From a virus, in IMG/VR virus record IMGVR_UViG_3300025322_000050, positions 1 through 46,805 of that record: a stretch of DNA of 46,805 nucleotides. The stretch is one strand, 5' to 3'. Each line of letters opens with the position of its first letter. Positions within the stretch are counted from its first letter, which is position 1. The position numbers were made by a program, and so were the translations under genes. Below, in pieces: positions 18,311 to 25,652 of this stretch. The notes under the pieces were generated by a model. It did not search any database and was not told where the DNA came from. It saw only the letters and a program-made list of their open reading frames with translations.

Positions 18311-18799
18311 ATGGGATATTCACCAAAAGACCTTTTGACAATTGCATGGGCATATATCAGGGGATTCTTCTTTGTCAGGATATTCATGATTGATACCAAC
18401 CTCTATCAGTCAGGCCAATTGCAAGGCGTGTTTAGTTGGCTTGCCATTCGTCATGCAGGAATAGAAGGGATTGTCGATCTGGAAGGTGGGCTTGATCCAT
18501 CCAAGATTAGGAAGCATCTTAAATGGTATCACTACTGGCACATTTGGGATGGGGCGATATCTGGGATAGACATTGAGGAATTGAAAAAAGTGGCCAACAT
18601 GATACGGGGAAAGACCACCGATGGCATGAGGGTGCTGGTCCATTGTCAAGGTGGAGTCAACCGGGCGTCATTGGTCAACGGGTCCGTCCTCCATCTTAGG
18701 GGATACAAGGGTCGAGAGATTGTGAAGATAATCAGGGAGCACAGACCAGGGGCCTTGACTAACTCTGATTTTGTGAAGTATCTGGAGAGTCTTTCATGA
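18311..18799 (+). CDS. Dual-specificity/tyrosine phosphatase-like protein
   Basis: 162 residues from the ATG at 18311, preceded by AAGGGAGA. The active-site loop of cysteine phosphatases is intact: HCQGGVNR, residues 111-118, giving catalytic Cys112 and Arg118. Asp80 in HIWDGAI is a good candidate for the general acid. YQSGQL at 32-37 is typical at the start of the small dual-specificity fold. It would remove phosphate from proteins, RNA 5' ends or lipids; the substrate is unknown. The N-terminus has a hydrophobic helix-like stretch (AWAYIRGFFFVRIFMI) that may attach it to the membrane. It is an unexpected gene inside a lysis region. Confidence 0.82.
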   Translation: MGYSPKDLLTIAWAYIRGFFFVRIFMIDTNLYQSGQLQGVFSWLAIRHAGIEGIVDLEGGLDPSKIRKHLKWYHYWHIWDGAISGIDIEELKKVANMIRGKTTDGMRVLVHCQGGVNRASLVNGSVLHLRGYKGREIVKIIREHRPGALTNSDFVKYLESLS

Positions 18800-18888
18800 C
18801 GAAGTGGTACTGGATCCCCATTGTTTTTACTGTTGGCTTTCTCACCGGAAGTATTTTCTTCTGGTCGTTTCTCTATTTTATTGATTAG
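18796..18888 (+). CDS. Tiny one-helix membrane protein
   Basis: 30 residues in an ATGA overlap with the phosphatase gene. A single hydrophobic helix covers almost the whole chain (WIPIVFTVGFLTGSIFFWSF). Too short for family assignment. Translational coupling suggests that it is expressed with the phosphatase. Confidence 0.5.
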   Translation: MTKWYWIPIVFTVGFLTGSIFFWSFLYFID

Positions 18889-18952
18889 CTTCACGACGCA
18901 TTGCGTCTGAAAGCATATACCACACCCGAAAGGGAGAAAAGGAGGTAGTTTT

Positions 18953-19273
18953 ATGGTTCCAGCATGGTTAGGAGAATTGATTGCAGCTTTTATCAACACA
19001 GTATTGGTGATGGGGGCCGTTGAAGTAATCAAAAGATTCTGGCCCGGCATCAAGGAGAAATTCCCTTGGTTGGCTCCTATCGTTCCTGTCATCCTTGGAC
19101 CCATCCTGACATTTCTTAGTTCATGGCTAACATCTCTGTTGGGCTTTGTCGTTGATCTGAGTCCAATTCTCGGAGCTTTTACGGGATTGATTGCCATTGC
19201 CGTTTATGATGTCGGGCATGGAGTTGCAAAGGTAGCCGTTACCAGAGCATTAGCAAGAGCCAAGGGAAAGTAG
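18953..19273 (+). CDS. Holin-like membrane protein
   Basis: 106 residues with a strong AGGAGG site. Three hydrophobic helices can be seen at about 5-27, 40-60 and 63-92, followed by a basic C-terminus (VTRALARAKGK). This is the classic layout of class I-like holins. The gene is downstream of the endolysin rather than upstream, and other small membrane proteins nearby are rivals for the role. Confidence 0.6.
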   Translation: MVPAWLGELIAAFINTVLVMGAVEVIKRFWPGIKEKFPWLAPIVPVILGPILTFLSSWLTSLLGFVVDLSPILGAFTGLIAIAVYDVGHGVAKVAVTRALARAKGK

Positions 19274-19301
19274 TGGAATCTCTTCATGTGAGGTGGTTTA
19301 A

Positions 19302-19688
19302 ATGCCAAGCGACACATTTGATGGATTGAGACAGGAGATCGAGGCAGCCATTGGGGTGATTAATCCTCAGATTCGAGGTATGCTCGATCTAACGAAAGTT
19401 TCTCTTCTTCAACCTACTCTTGACGCAATCAGGGTTGAACTCGCTGATCGGGAGCGACGCAAAGCGTTATTGGATGGTGTCATCAAGGCTCTCGATGATG
19501 TGGTCGCCGCTTTGATTGCCTTGCAGGAGGATGGCTATCCCGAACTACCGAAAGGGGAAGTGACGAACCAAATCAAGGAGGAATTGCAAGAACAATTCGC
19601 AGACTTCCAGGCAGCATTCGGAGAGTTTGAGGAAGCGATGGCTACTAAGTTGGAAATTAACCTTGGTCAAACGATTGAAAAACCATAG
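19302..19688 (+). CDS. Coiled-coil protein of unknown function
   Basis: 128 residues, largely helical, with a heptad-like acidic second half (about 85-120). AGGTGG upstream. No known motif. It comes between the holin-like gene and an Ig-like protein at the end of the rightward transcript. Confidence 0.65.
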   Translation: MPSDTFDGLRQEIEAAIGVINPQIRGMLDLTKVSLLQPTLDAIRVELADRERRKALLDGVIKALDDVVAALIALQEDGYPELPKGEVTNQIKEELQEQFADFQAAFGEFEEAMATKLEINLGQTIEKP

Positions 19689-19704
19689 AAAGGAGGAATT
19701 GAAA

Positions 19705-20040
19705 ATGGCAGAGATTAACACCGATCAATATTTTCCAGATGTGAAGTTGGTAATCCTGGACTCGAAAGGAAGACCTGCAAGAGTGGATGGTATCCCCGTA
19801 TGGGCGTCCAGTGATGAGACAGTGCTACATATTGTCCCGGCTGGAGATGGGATGAGCGCGGTTGTTCACACCGTGGCGCCTGGGGGACCTGCAAGAATTA
19901 GTGTCAGTGCGGATGCGGATCTCGGTGCGGGTGTTCAGGAGATTACCGGAGTGAGCGAAGATGTAAACGTTTCGCAGGGGCCTAGTAGTATTGCGGCAAC
20001 GATCACGCTGGATCTTGGGACACCTGCAGAGAAACCGTAA
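19705..20040 (+). CDS. Small Ig-like (Big2-type) domain protein
   Basis: 111 residues from the ATG at 19705 with AAAGGAGG upstream. The chain is one bacterial Ig-like domain: LVILDSKGRPARVDGIPVW, then SSDETVLHIVPAGDG, then ARISVSADADLG. Such domains on phages decorate capsids or tails and bind weakly to surfaces. It is the last gene before a strong terminator. Confidence 0.7.
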   Translation: MAEINTDQYFPDVKLVILDSKGRPARVDGIPVWASSDETVLHIVPAGDGMSAVVHTVAPGGPARISVSADADLGAGVQEITGVSEDVNVSQGPSSIAATITLDLGTPAEKP

Positions 20041-20051
20041 TAGAAATGAGA

Positions 20052-20083
20052 GGAGAGGGGCTACTTGCTCCTCTCCTTTTTTT
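20052..20083 (+). terminator. Rho-independent terminator of the rightward late transcript
   Basis: A 10-bp stem (20052-20061 with 20067-20076, one G-T pair) closes a 5-base loop and is followed by seven T. It lies between convergent transcripts. The leftward strand lacks a good T run after the stem, so it works best rightward. Confidence 0.93.
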
Positions 20084-20276
20084 ACATTCCGATCTGCGAT
20101 AGAAGATCAAGGGCATCTGAAATTTCTGGGTGTTTTCCGAAAAGTTCGATAGCTTCATTGACAGCCTTGAGTTCCCGTTCCAATCTGCTTCTTCGTTCAA
20201 GTAATCTATTTTGTGTACTCGCAATCTGGGGGGAAGTTTCTGCTTTTGCTATTTCTTGTCCATATCCTCTTGACAT
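20082..20276 (-). CDS. Small coiled-coil protein
   Basis: 64 residues, helical and charged (LLERRSRLERELKAVNEAIELF). AGGAGGTGATAAT before the ATG is a near-perfect ribosome site. It is the last gene of the long leftward operon. Confidence 0.7.
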   Translation of the reverse strand: MSRGYGQEIAKAETSPQIASTQNRLLERRSRLERELKAVNEAIELFGKHPEISDALDLLSQIGM

Positions 20277-20294
20277 ATTATCACCTCCTCTCCT

Positions 20295-20417
20295 TTATCG
20301 TTCATCAAACCATTCCATAAGTTTGTCGAATGTCTTAAATCTTTTACAAGCATACCATCCGATAACTACTCCTATATTCATTCCGATGAGGATTAAGAAA
20401 AAATAATTCTCAATCAT
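20295..20417 (-). CDS. Small one-helix membrane protein
   Basis: 40 residues: MIENYFFLILIGMNIGVVIGWYA makes one transmembrane helix, then a basic and aromatic tail ending FDER. GGAGAGGAA precedes the ATG, which overlaps the stop of the upstream lipoprotein gene. Unknown function. Confidence 0.6.
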   Translation of the reverse strand: MIENYFFLILIGMNIGVVIGWYACKRFKTFDKLMEWFDER

Positions 20418-20626
20418 TTCCTCTCCTTTCCAATCTTCTCTAATGCCTTGTCAATATCCCTTGTCTGATTGTGATGTTCAATCCACTTCTCAACACATTC
20501 ATTCAACTCCCCACAACGCTCCTTCTGCACAATGACACCTCCACCTGCTAAGTTTATCACAAAGACGGGCTTTATGGTGCAACCGGACAGTAAGAATATA
20601 ATTAGAAATATCATCACTATTTTCAT
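20414..20626 (-). CDS. Small lipoprotein (outer-membrane spanin candidate)
   Basis: 70 residues from the ATG at 20626, which overlaps the preceding stop (ATGA) and has GGAGG eight bases upstream. Residues 1-16 end in a lipobox, LLSGC, so the mature protein would carry lipid on Cys16. The rest has two more Cys and a helical C-terminus. It resembles a small o-spanin in size, but lies in the early-type operon rather than beside the endolysin. Confidence 0.65.
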   Translation of the reverse strand: MKIVMIFLIIFLLSGCTIKPVFVINLAGGGVIVQKERCGELNECVEKWIEHHNQTRDIDKALEKIGKERK

Positions 20627-20901
20627 GGACATTTCCTCCATTCATAAGTAGATTCGATAGGTAGAGTCCTTCGGAGAAATTCGTAATATCCCCATGCTCG
20701 ATCTATTGCGTCCTGTTTCGACTTCATTGGCTTATCATCGTAGCCATGTTGGATAACAAAACCGGTTTCTATTCTTTGAGGAGCATAATATCCTCTTTGG
20801 ATATCACACACGATTGTCCAGCCGGGCGGGGGTTCAGTATGGGTCTGAGATGTGCAGGAGAAAAGGATAGCACACAACGATAACACGATCAATTTTTTCA
20901 T
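20623..20901 (-). CDS. Lipoprotein of unknown function
   Basis: 92 residues with a lipobox (AILFSC, Cys16) and a short Pro-rich linker (EPPPGW) after it. The remaining part has two Cys and conserved-looking aromatic residues (RGYYAPQRIETGFVIQHGYDD). GAGGTGATAAA precedes the ATG. It could act at the host envelope, for example in superinfection exclusion; this is inference only. Confidence 0.65.
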   Translation of the reverse strand: MKKLIVLSLCAILFSCTSQTHTEPPPGWTIVCDIQRGYYAPQRIETGFVIQHGYDDKPMKSKQDAIDRAWGYYEFLRRTLPIESTYEWRKCP

Positions 20902-20978
20902 TTTATCACCTCATAAATTCTCAGAAGATAGAAGGCTATCGCCGTTACCACAATTGCCAGTATGACGATAGCCCTCAT
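20898..20978 (-). CDS. Tiny membrane peptide gene downstream of structured RNA
   Basis: 26 residues, a single hydrophobic helix (MRAIVILAIVVTAIAFYLL) plus a short tail. TAGGAG lies seven bases before the ATG and the stop overlaps the next ATG. Its ribosome site follows directly on the closing stem of the structured RNA at 20991-21113, so its translation may be controlled by that fold. Confidence 0.5.
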   Translation of the reverse strand: MRAIVILAIVVTAIAFYLLRIYEVIK

Positions 20979-20990
20979 GTTAGTCTCCTA

Positions 20991-21113
20991 AATGTGGGTG
21001 GGTAGGTTACGGATGACAGCACTACATTCCGTAGAATGGCCTTATGGCTTATAATGCTGTGTGGGTGCCGACCATACCCTACGCTCTCCTCCACTATCGC
21101 CACCACCCACATT
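20991..21113 (-). ncRNA. Structured intercistronic RNA, unclassified
   Basis: A perfect 11-bp closing stem joins 20991-21001 with 21103-21113. Inside it are possible pairs 21002-21006 with 21078-21082, and 21016-21021 with 21055-21060, and a 5-bp hairpin (21025-21029 with 21034-21038). Read on the leftward strand that hairpin has the loop C-UACG-G, the extra-stable UNCG type, which supports leftward transcription. No long ORF crosses it on that strand. It matches no riboswitch class I know. It is either a cis-regulator of the downstream small genes or a processed RNA. Confidence 0.6.
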
Positions 21114-21116
21114 CTC

Positions 21117-21266
21117 TCAATCCCCTTGAAATTGATCTCCCTTATAATTATTTATCATCAATTTTTCAATCCTAACTCTTTCTTTTATATACTGTCTCCA
21201 TTCTTTCCTTGATATCTTCTTATAACCATATGACTTCTTACCATTGCCAGCATTCTTTTTAATCAT
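21117..21266 (-). CDS. Small basic protein
   Basis: 49 residues, Lys-rich at the N-terminus (MIKKNAGNGKKSYGYKK) and helical after. Its start overlaps the previous gene by eight bases; GGGAG is rather far, 12 bases upstream. It could bind nucleic acid, given its charge. The structured RNA begins four bases after its stop. Confidence 0.5.
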   Translation of the reverse strand: MIKKNAGNGKKSYGYKKISRKEWRQYIKERVRIEKLMINNYKGDQFQGD

Positions 21267-21528
21267 TTTGATATTGATCTCCCTTCTCAATCACCTCCCC
21301 TTCTTGCCATGTTTTAATCAGCACCTCATTCGCTCTACACACAGGCACCCATTCCCGTGTCTGGAATGATGTCCTGAAGTTGGCAAGACGGACCTGCCCA
21401 TGGGAGTTGGCACAAATGTAGAGAGGGAACCTCCAGCATTCAGGTTGGATCTCCTCCTGTGCCCATGAGATCCCAGTTAGCAATAACGCCCCTAACACGA
21501 TGCCCAACACCAATTTCCATCCTTTCAT
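21259..21528 (-). CDS. Exported protein with signal peptide
   Basis: 89 residues. A typical Sec signal (MKGWKLVLGIVLGALLLTGISWA) is cut before QE. The mature part has three Cys (WRFPLYICANSHG and others) and may be disulfide-bonded in the periplasm. Unknown family. Its ATG overlaps the preceding stop. Confidence 0.65.
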   Translation of the reverse strand: MKGWKLVLGIVLGALLLTGISWAQEEIQPECWRFPLYICANSHGQVRLANFRTSFQTREWVPVCRANEVLIKTWQEGEVIEKGDQYQND

Positions 21529-21803
21529 ACTTTCTCCTTTCCGCCTTCCGGCTCGTTTAAGAGTTGATTTTTAAGGTTGCTCCATCCTAAAGGCATAGAC
21601 CAATCAGGAGGAATAAAATCGAGTAAGTCCCTATACCGCTTCACGAGGGAGAGGAGATATCTCTCATCTTTTTCAGCATTTGAAATTAGATCATAATAAG
21701 CAAACCCTGATTCAGTATCCTTAAACAAACTTGGATGCTTTCTGTCATTCCTGCCGGCTTTTACCTTATCAAGTCTCTTCTCAATCTCCTCCAGTTTGCT
21801 CAT
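21525..21803 (-). CDS. Hypothetical protein, SKLEEIEK family
   Basis: 92 residues, helical and charged at the start. The first 17 nt of coding sequence and its ribosome site (AAAGGAGCAGCC) closely match those at 22350, marking the two as paralogous openings. No known domain. Coupled by ATGA to both neighbours. Confidence 0.6.
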   Translation of the reverse strand: MSKLEEIEKRLDKVKAGRNDRKHPSLFKDTESGFAYYDLISNAEKDERYLLSLVKRYRDLLDFIPPDWSMPLGWSNLKNQLLNEPEGGKEKV

Positions 21804-22189
21804 GGCTGCTCCTTTAAGAGTTCCTTCAATACTTTCTCTGCCAGATAGGGTAGATTATGACTGAGTGCTGCGTTGATCCCTTCTATAATTCTACCAATTT
21901 CCTGTTCTGCTTCGCTAAAATCTTCAATAGCGGTCCCAAGAGCTTCTGACAATTTAGTATTAATATCCTCCAACTCTTTAATCCTCTCCTCACACTTGCT
22001 GGCATTAGCCATTTCCAGATGCCAGGCTCGTTTCCAGTCGTCAATCTTCTCCTGCTGGTGACTACAACTTCTGTTTATAATAGATTGAATTTGATTAAAC
22101 AGATAAGCCAATTCGTCCCGGCTTAATATTTTTCTATCAAGTAAATATTGAAACTCTGATTTCCACTCAAACTCTTCTTCCGCTGTCAT
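21800..22189 (-). CDS. Coiled-coil protein, MTAEEE paralog family
   Basis: 129 residues from the ATG at 22189; the AAAAGGAGCC site and an ATGA overlap favour this over an in-frame ATG 33 bases upstream. After MTAEEEFEW comes a helical region with HQQEKID and a long coiled coil (about 60-105). The opening and HQQEKID are shared with the genes at 22361 and 22742. Similar modular small proteins (Ea22 or Ead-like) are seen in lambdoid early regions; that link is only suggestive. Confidence 0.65.
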   Translation of the reverse strand: MTAEEEFEWKSEFQYLLDRKILSRDELAYLFNQIQSIINRSCSHQQEKIDDWKRAWHLEMANASKCEERIKELEDINTKLSEALGTAIEDFSEAEQEIGRIIEGINAALSHNLPYLAEKVLKELLKEQP

Positions 22190-22386
22190 TTTGGCTCCTT
22201 TTCTTGTCCATCCCTCGCCCATTGAATATCGTCCTTGTCGATTTGAGCAGGGTGCAAGGTATCATGGATTAAACACATAGCAGCATCGCCCGATAGTTCC
22301 TCCTTCTTCCATCCTTCAACTACTTTCTCAATCTCCTCCAGTTTACTTATGGCTTCTCCTTTAATCCAAGAGTTTAAGGATCGCAT
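22186..22386 (-). CDS. Small protein with displaced start, SKLEEIEK paralog
   Basis: 66 residues from the ATG at 22386. However, AAAGGAGAAGCC followed by an ATA codon at 22350 aligns exactly with the site and ATG of the paralog at 21803, so the ancestral start was probably at 22350 (54 residues). Either ATA is used, or translation starts at the upstream ATG inside the preceding gene. The rest is helical (SKLEEIEKVVEGWKKEE) with no known domain. Confidence 0.5.
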   Translation of the reverse strand: MRSLNSWIKGEAISKLEEIEKVVEGWKKEELSGDAAMCLIHDTLHPAQIDKDDIQWARDGQEKEPK

Positions 22387-22570
22387 CTAACCGTTTCCAA
22401 TTTGGATCAAAATTCTCTACATAATTCAATGTTTCAGTTAGGGCCTCCCTCAGCCTGTCAATCTTCTCCTGCTGGTGGAGCCAAGCGGCCTTAGCGTGTC
22501 CATATAAATCTCCGCTATTAATAAATGGCTCCAATTTCCACCATTCCTCAAACTCTTCTTCTGCACTCAT
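22361..22570 (-). CDS. Small protein, MTAEEE paralog family
   Basis: 69 residues opening MSAEEEFEEWWKLEP and holding WLHQQEKIDRLREAL at 31-45. TAAGGAGCC sits at the same distance from its ATG as in the two relatives. Helical, acidic, unknown role. Confidence 0.6.
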   Translation of the reverse strand: MSAEEEFEEWWKLEPFINSGDLYGHAKAAWLHQQEKIDRLREALTETLNYVENFDPNWKRLDAILKLLD

Positions 22571-22579
22571 TTTGGCTCC

Positions 22580-22723
22580 TTATTTGTGTTTTAAACATTG
22601 TTTGCAAGTTACTTTCTTCCATTGATAACTAAAACTGCGAAATTTAATTGTCCAATTATACCCGTTCAAACTTCTACCGCACATTGTTTGATCAACCCAA
22701 TGTTTGACTTTATGTATAACCAT
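22580..22723 (-). CDS. Small Cys-containing protein
   Basis: 47 residues with GAGGGGAG upstream. It has CG at 15, and VTCKQCLKHK at the end, which forms half of a zinc ribbon. Similar tiny proteins ending in CKxCL occur in many phages. It might bind zinc through these Cys residues. Confidence 0.6.
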   Translation of the reverse strand: MVIHKVKHWVDQTMCGRSLNGYNWTIKFRSFSYQWKKVTCKQCLKHK

Positions 22724-22741
22724 CTCCCCTCCTTTCACAAA

Positions 22742-22912
22742 TCATTCCCCATTCTGTTGCTGGTGGAGGTATCTTTCTTTAAGTTGTGCTAATTCTGAAT
22801 CAGGATAATGAAATGGACAATTTCTATCAAAATGGATAACACACCTTTTACCTTCATTATTCCACCCCAAATGACAAGTGCAACTTTTTTCCCATTCCTC
22901 TTCTGCTGTCAT
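22742..22912 (-). CDS. Cys-His-rich small protein, MTAEEE paralog family
   Basis: 56 residues from the ATG at 22912 (AAAGGAGCC upstream), opening MTAEEEWEK. Residues 10-33 contain CTCHLGW, CVIHFDRNCPFH, a likely zinc site, and the end has LHQQQ, echoing HQQEK of the relatives. An in-frame ATG at 23002 overlaps the preceding stop and would add 30 residues without clear features. Bases 22913-22998 otherwise show nothing. Confidence 0.6.
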   Translation of the reverse strand: MTAEEEWEKSCTCHLGWNNEGKRCVIHFDRNCPFHYPDSELAQLKERYLHQQQNGE

Positions 22913-22998
22913 TTTGGCTCCTTTCGCAGATCGGCAGGATTCTGTCTGACCCGTCAATCCTGACCCAATGGGACGGTGGCTTTCGCCCCGGTCTGCTT

Positions 22999-23271
22999 TC
23001 ATCTTCCTTCTGTTATCCCAGGTTGTTTCATTCTCTCTGGATGCTCTCGTTTGAACTTTCCGAACTCATCCATTGTTCTAATTATCCCTTTAATGTGATA
23101 GCTGGTGCATTTATGGGCTTTACAGATTTTCAAATAGCTCTTCAAAACTTCTAAAGAGAATTGATCCCTTGCCCTCAAAAGGAACAATGGCTCATCTTCA
23201 GGAACTTCTGTGCCAGATGGATGAATAATCTTCTCATTTTCAATTCTAAACTTACCGTCTATTTTCCTCAT
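22999..23271 (-). CDS. Conserved phage protein of unknown function
   Basis: 90 residues from the ATG at 23271; an ATG at 23304 is also possible but has a poor site. The sequence has HPSGTEVPEDEPLFLLRARD and HPERMKQPGIT. I recall proteins of this pattern in many phage early regions next to replication or recombination genes, but without function. Confidence 0.65.
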   Translation of the reverse strand: MRKIDGKFRIENEKIIHPSGTEVPEDEPLFLLRARDQFSLEVLKSYLKICKAHKCTSYHIKGIIRTMDEFGKFKREHPERMKQPGITEGR

Positions 23272-23307
23272 CTCCCCACCCGCTCTCCTTTCTCCTGTGA
23301 CCATAGC

Positions 23308-24246
23308 TTATTTCTTCAGCGCCTTATGCCTTTGATTCGCTAACTGAGTGACTTCATTCATCTCTGTTGAAGTCAATTTTTTATCATGAGCCGCTTCTTG
23401 GAACAACTTATTCACTTCCGCCTTTGTTTCACATCTGCTCATTGCGGTCCTGAAATCGAATAGTTTATCATGCTCTGGTGGAATTTCTTCTGGAGGAGAT
23501 TCTACTTGTTTTTCAACCTTTGCTCCTCCCAATGCCCATTCAGAAATCTTCTTCCCGGACTCTTCATCGATCTGTTTATCAAGCGGGAAAAGGCCCTTGT
23601 GCTGTTCCTGTAATTTGATGGGATGGGGAACGCCTGGATTATCGGGAGTAAGAAGAAAAGAAACTGTCAATTCATAGGGCAATTCCTTAGAGCATACAGG
23701 TTGCCATCCTTGAGGAACGATTTGAATCTTGCCTTCAGGCCCCTTCTCCATCTTGATTTTTTCCTCTGCTCGAAAGCACAGGATTAAATTAGCTCTTACT
23801 TGAAGAAGTTTTTGAACCATCTGCTTATGAGCCATTTTAGGCTTAATCCAGGAAGCCATCTTACAGGATTCTCTCTTTTTCCAATCATCCCCCGCCATCC
23901 GTTGAAGTTCTTCTTCTTGCCAGTCGAGGATACCTCCATCTCCACTCCATTCATGGGAGCCTGAATCAATGATAACAGCTTTATATCCAGCTTCGTCTGC
24001 GACTTTAATAGCATCCGAATAGGTTGAAGGTCGGAAAGGTGGCTTGAGTTCCCCATGATCGAATTTGAAAATGTCGGCGTAATGTTTGGCACGTCCAGCT
24101 TCGGTATCAATGACGGCGAATGGATCATTCCCACAAATCCCTTTTGCTAATCGCATAGCCGTAAAGGTTTTGCCACCTCCAGAAGGACCTATAAGACCGA
24201 TTAAGAGAGCAACCGCTTCTCGGACTGCGGGCCTGAACTGGAACAT
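23308..24246 (-). CDS. P-loop ATPase, AAA_24/Sak4-like recombination protein
   Basis: 312 residues with a full Walker A, GPSGGGKT at residues 20-27. VIDTEAGRAKHY at 45-56 and AVIIDSGSHEW near 90-100 fit the second-strand acid and Walker B of RecA-type phage nucleotide-binding proteins. The C-terminal 70 residues are a helical tail. Sak4-type proteins anneal or pair single-stranded DNA with a phage exonuclease; the RecE-like nuclease three genes upstream supports that role. GAAAGGAGAGATTT precedes the ATG. Confidence 0.78.
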   Translation of the reverse strand: MFQFRPAVREAVALLIGLIGPSGGGKTFTAMRLAKGICGNDPFAVIDTEAGRAKHYADIFKFDHGELKPPFRPSTYSDAIKVADEAGYKAVIIDSGSHEWSGDGGILDWQEEELQRMAGDDWKKRESCKMASWIKPKMAHKQMVQKLLQVRANLILCFRAEEKIKMEKGPEGKIQIVPQGWQPVCSKELPYELTVSFLLTPDNPGVPHPIKLQEQHKGLFPLDKQIDEESGKKISEWALGGAKVEKQVESPPEEIPPEHDKLFDFRTAMSRCETKAEVNKLFQEAAHDKKLTSTEMNEVTQLANQRHKALKK

Positions 24247-24365
24247 AAATCTCTCCTTTCAACATCATTTTCTACATAAAAACATTTGAGACAAACCCAC
24301 CCTATTATAGTTTTCATCATTGATCTTGTACGATTGCAATAAGGACAATCTTTGAATCTTTTCAT
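24201..24365 (-). CDS. Small zinc-ribbon protein
   Basis: 54 residues with CPYC at 7-10 and CLKC at 25-28, a standard small zinc ribbon. The last 16 codons overlap the ATPase gene in a different frame. A ribosome site is not obvious, but the ATG overlaps the end of the preceding gene. Confidence 0.6.
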   Translation of the reverse strand: MKRFKDCPYCNRTRSMMKTIIGWVCLKCFYVENDVERRDLCSSSGPQSEKRLLS

Positions 24366-24772
24366 AACAATTCACTATTCTCATGAATGTTTCCGATTAC
24401 TTCCATTTCAGCCCTATAAATCTCATGGCACCAAGGATATAAATAAAACCCAGTATTGGTGTCATCCCATTTAATCTGACTAACATGAATATCCTTTTCT
24501 GCTCCATGAAAGGTTGATATCCATTTTACAATATCCCCCTCCCAAATCTTCTTTCCATTCTTGTCAAGGAGGCCAGTGAATTCCTGGGGATCTTCTAAAA
24601 TTTTAACATTTGGTTGAGGTGGTTCATCTAATGAGCCAGAAGTCATCCCGTGTATGACGTAGCCTTTTAGTTTCCCATCATCAAAGGCAAACCTTGCCTC
24701 GTCATAATTTATCTGTGAATAAATAAATTCCTCCGTTTCTCTATCCCAACACCTAAACTCAATCGGTCTCAT
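24362..24772 (-). CDS. YopX family protein
   Basis: 136 residues from the ATG at 24772, in an ATGA overlap with the exonuclease gene. The YopX family pattern is clear: IEFRCWD near the start, FTGLLDKNGKKIWEGDIVKW in the middle, and EVIGNIHEN at the end. YopX proteins are widespread small phage proteins of unknown function, commonly in early operons. Confidence 0.85.
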   Translation of the reverse strand: MRPIEFRCWDRETEEFIYSQINYDEARFAFDDGKLKGYVIHGMTSGSLDEPPQPNVKILEDPQEFTGLLDKNGKKIWEGDIVKWISTFHGAEKDIHVSQIKWDDTNTGFYLYPWCHEIYRAEMEVIGNIHENSELL

Positions 24773-25644
24773 ATTCCTATCACCGTTGCTTTCTGCTCCC
24801 ATGCGGCCAATGCCCAAGCTGGAGCGTCAACCCAACATACCTTATTTGGATACCCTGGCCAGATGCCAGATGAAAGGCACTCTTTCCATAGAAACATTCC
24901 ATATTCTATCTTGGATCTTCCCATCTCCATAAACTCAGGTGGAAGTCCAACGAATGAACAAAGATAAGGTTCATGTGTTTCTTGAAACATAAAGATGAAT
25001 TTAGGATCTGTTCCGTCAACGGCTTTAACTCCCCTCGTATAAAGAGCAGCCTGAATATCGTATCCATTCGCTACAATCGTTCTTACAAGGTCGTCAGGAT
25101 TCGCACTGACCGAAGTAGTCTTATAATCAAGAATAATCTTCCGGTCCCTCGGGAGCCAATCAGGTCGAATCTTCAGCCAGGTCTCATCTTCCTTCCAGAA
25201 ATAAGAGAGTTCTGAATCGCCTTCGGAGCGGAGATCCTTTATCCCGAGTTCTTTACATTCTTGAATTTGTCGTTCTGATACCCTGACCATATCTAACACA
25301 GCCTCATATTGATGCTTTAGTAATGGCGTTAACCCATGCTTCCGGGCCTCATCCCGTTCATCTTTCGCCTTTTTAGTTCTCCAATCGTCAGCTTCAATGA
25401 CGACTATTTGATCAAGTCCCTCAAGAAATAGCGAATGGGCGGCATCCCCAATATCGAACTTTTCTTCTCCTTCTTCTGGCTTGAAATTAGGATTGAGATG
25501 GGGATGGTTGAACCAGGCATGAGCCGGAGAGCGATAAAGAAGATCGCTGATTACTGAGCGCGATAAAACAGGCTCAACGCAACAATCAGAATGGTACTCT
25601 TCGGAAGTGAGTTTATAAATCCCTGGATTACCGATCTGCTCCAT
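24769..25644 (-). CDS. RecE-like PDDEXK exonuclease
   Basis: 291 residues from the ATG at 25644 (GTGAGGA six bases upstream). The nuclease core shows GDAAH (His70), RPDW at 160-163 (Asp162), and ILDYKT at 171-176 (Asp173, Lys175), the arrangement of the PDDEXK exonuclease VIII group. It would degrade one strand of duplex ends to give single strands for recombination, working with the P-loop ATPase at 23308. Confidence 0.82.
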   Translation of the reverse strand: MEQIGNPGIYKLTSEEYHSDCCVEPVLSRSVISDLLYRSPAHAWFNHPHLNPNFKPEEGEEKFDIGDAAHSLFLEGLDQIVVIEADDWRTKKAKDERDEARKHGLTPLLKHQYEAVLDMVRVSERQIQECKELGIKDLRSEGDSELSYFWKEDETWLKIRPDWLPRDRKIILDYKTTSVSANPDDLVRTIVANGYDIQAALYTRGVKAVDGTDPKFIFMFQETHEPYLCSFVGLPPEFMEMGRSKIEYGMFLWKECLSSGIWPGYPNKVCWVDAPAWALAAWEQKATVIGI

Positions 25645-25652
25645 TTTTTTCC

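Noticed and set aside
20991-21113. tRNA gene
   Set aside because: The fold has no acceptor, D and T arms in tRNA order and no CCA or TTC loop motif.
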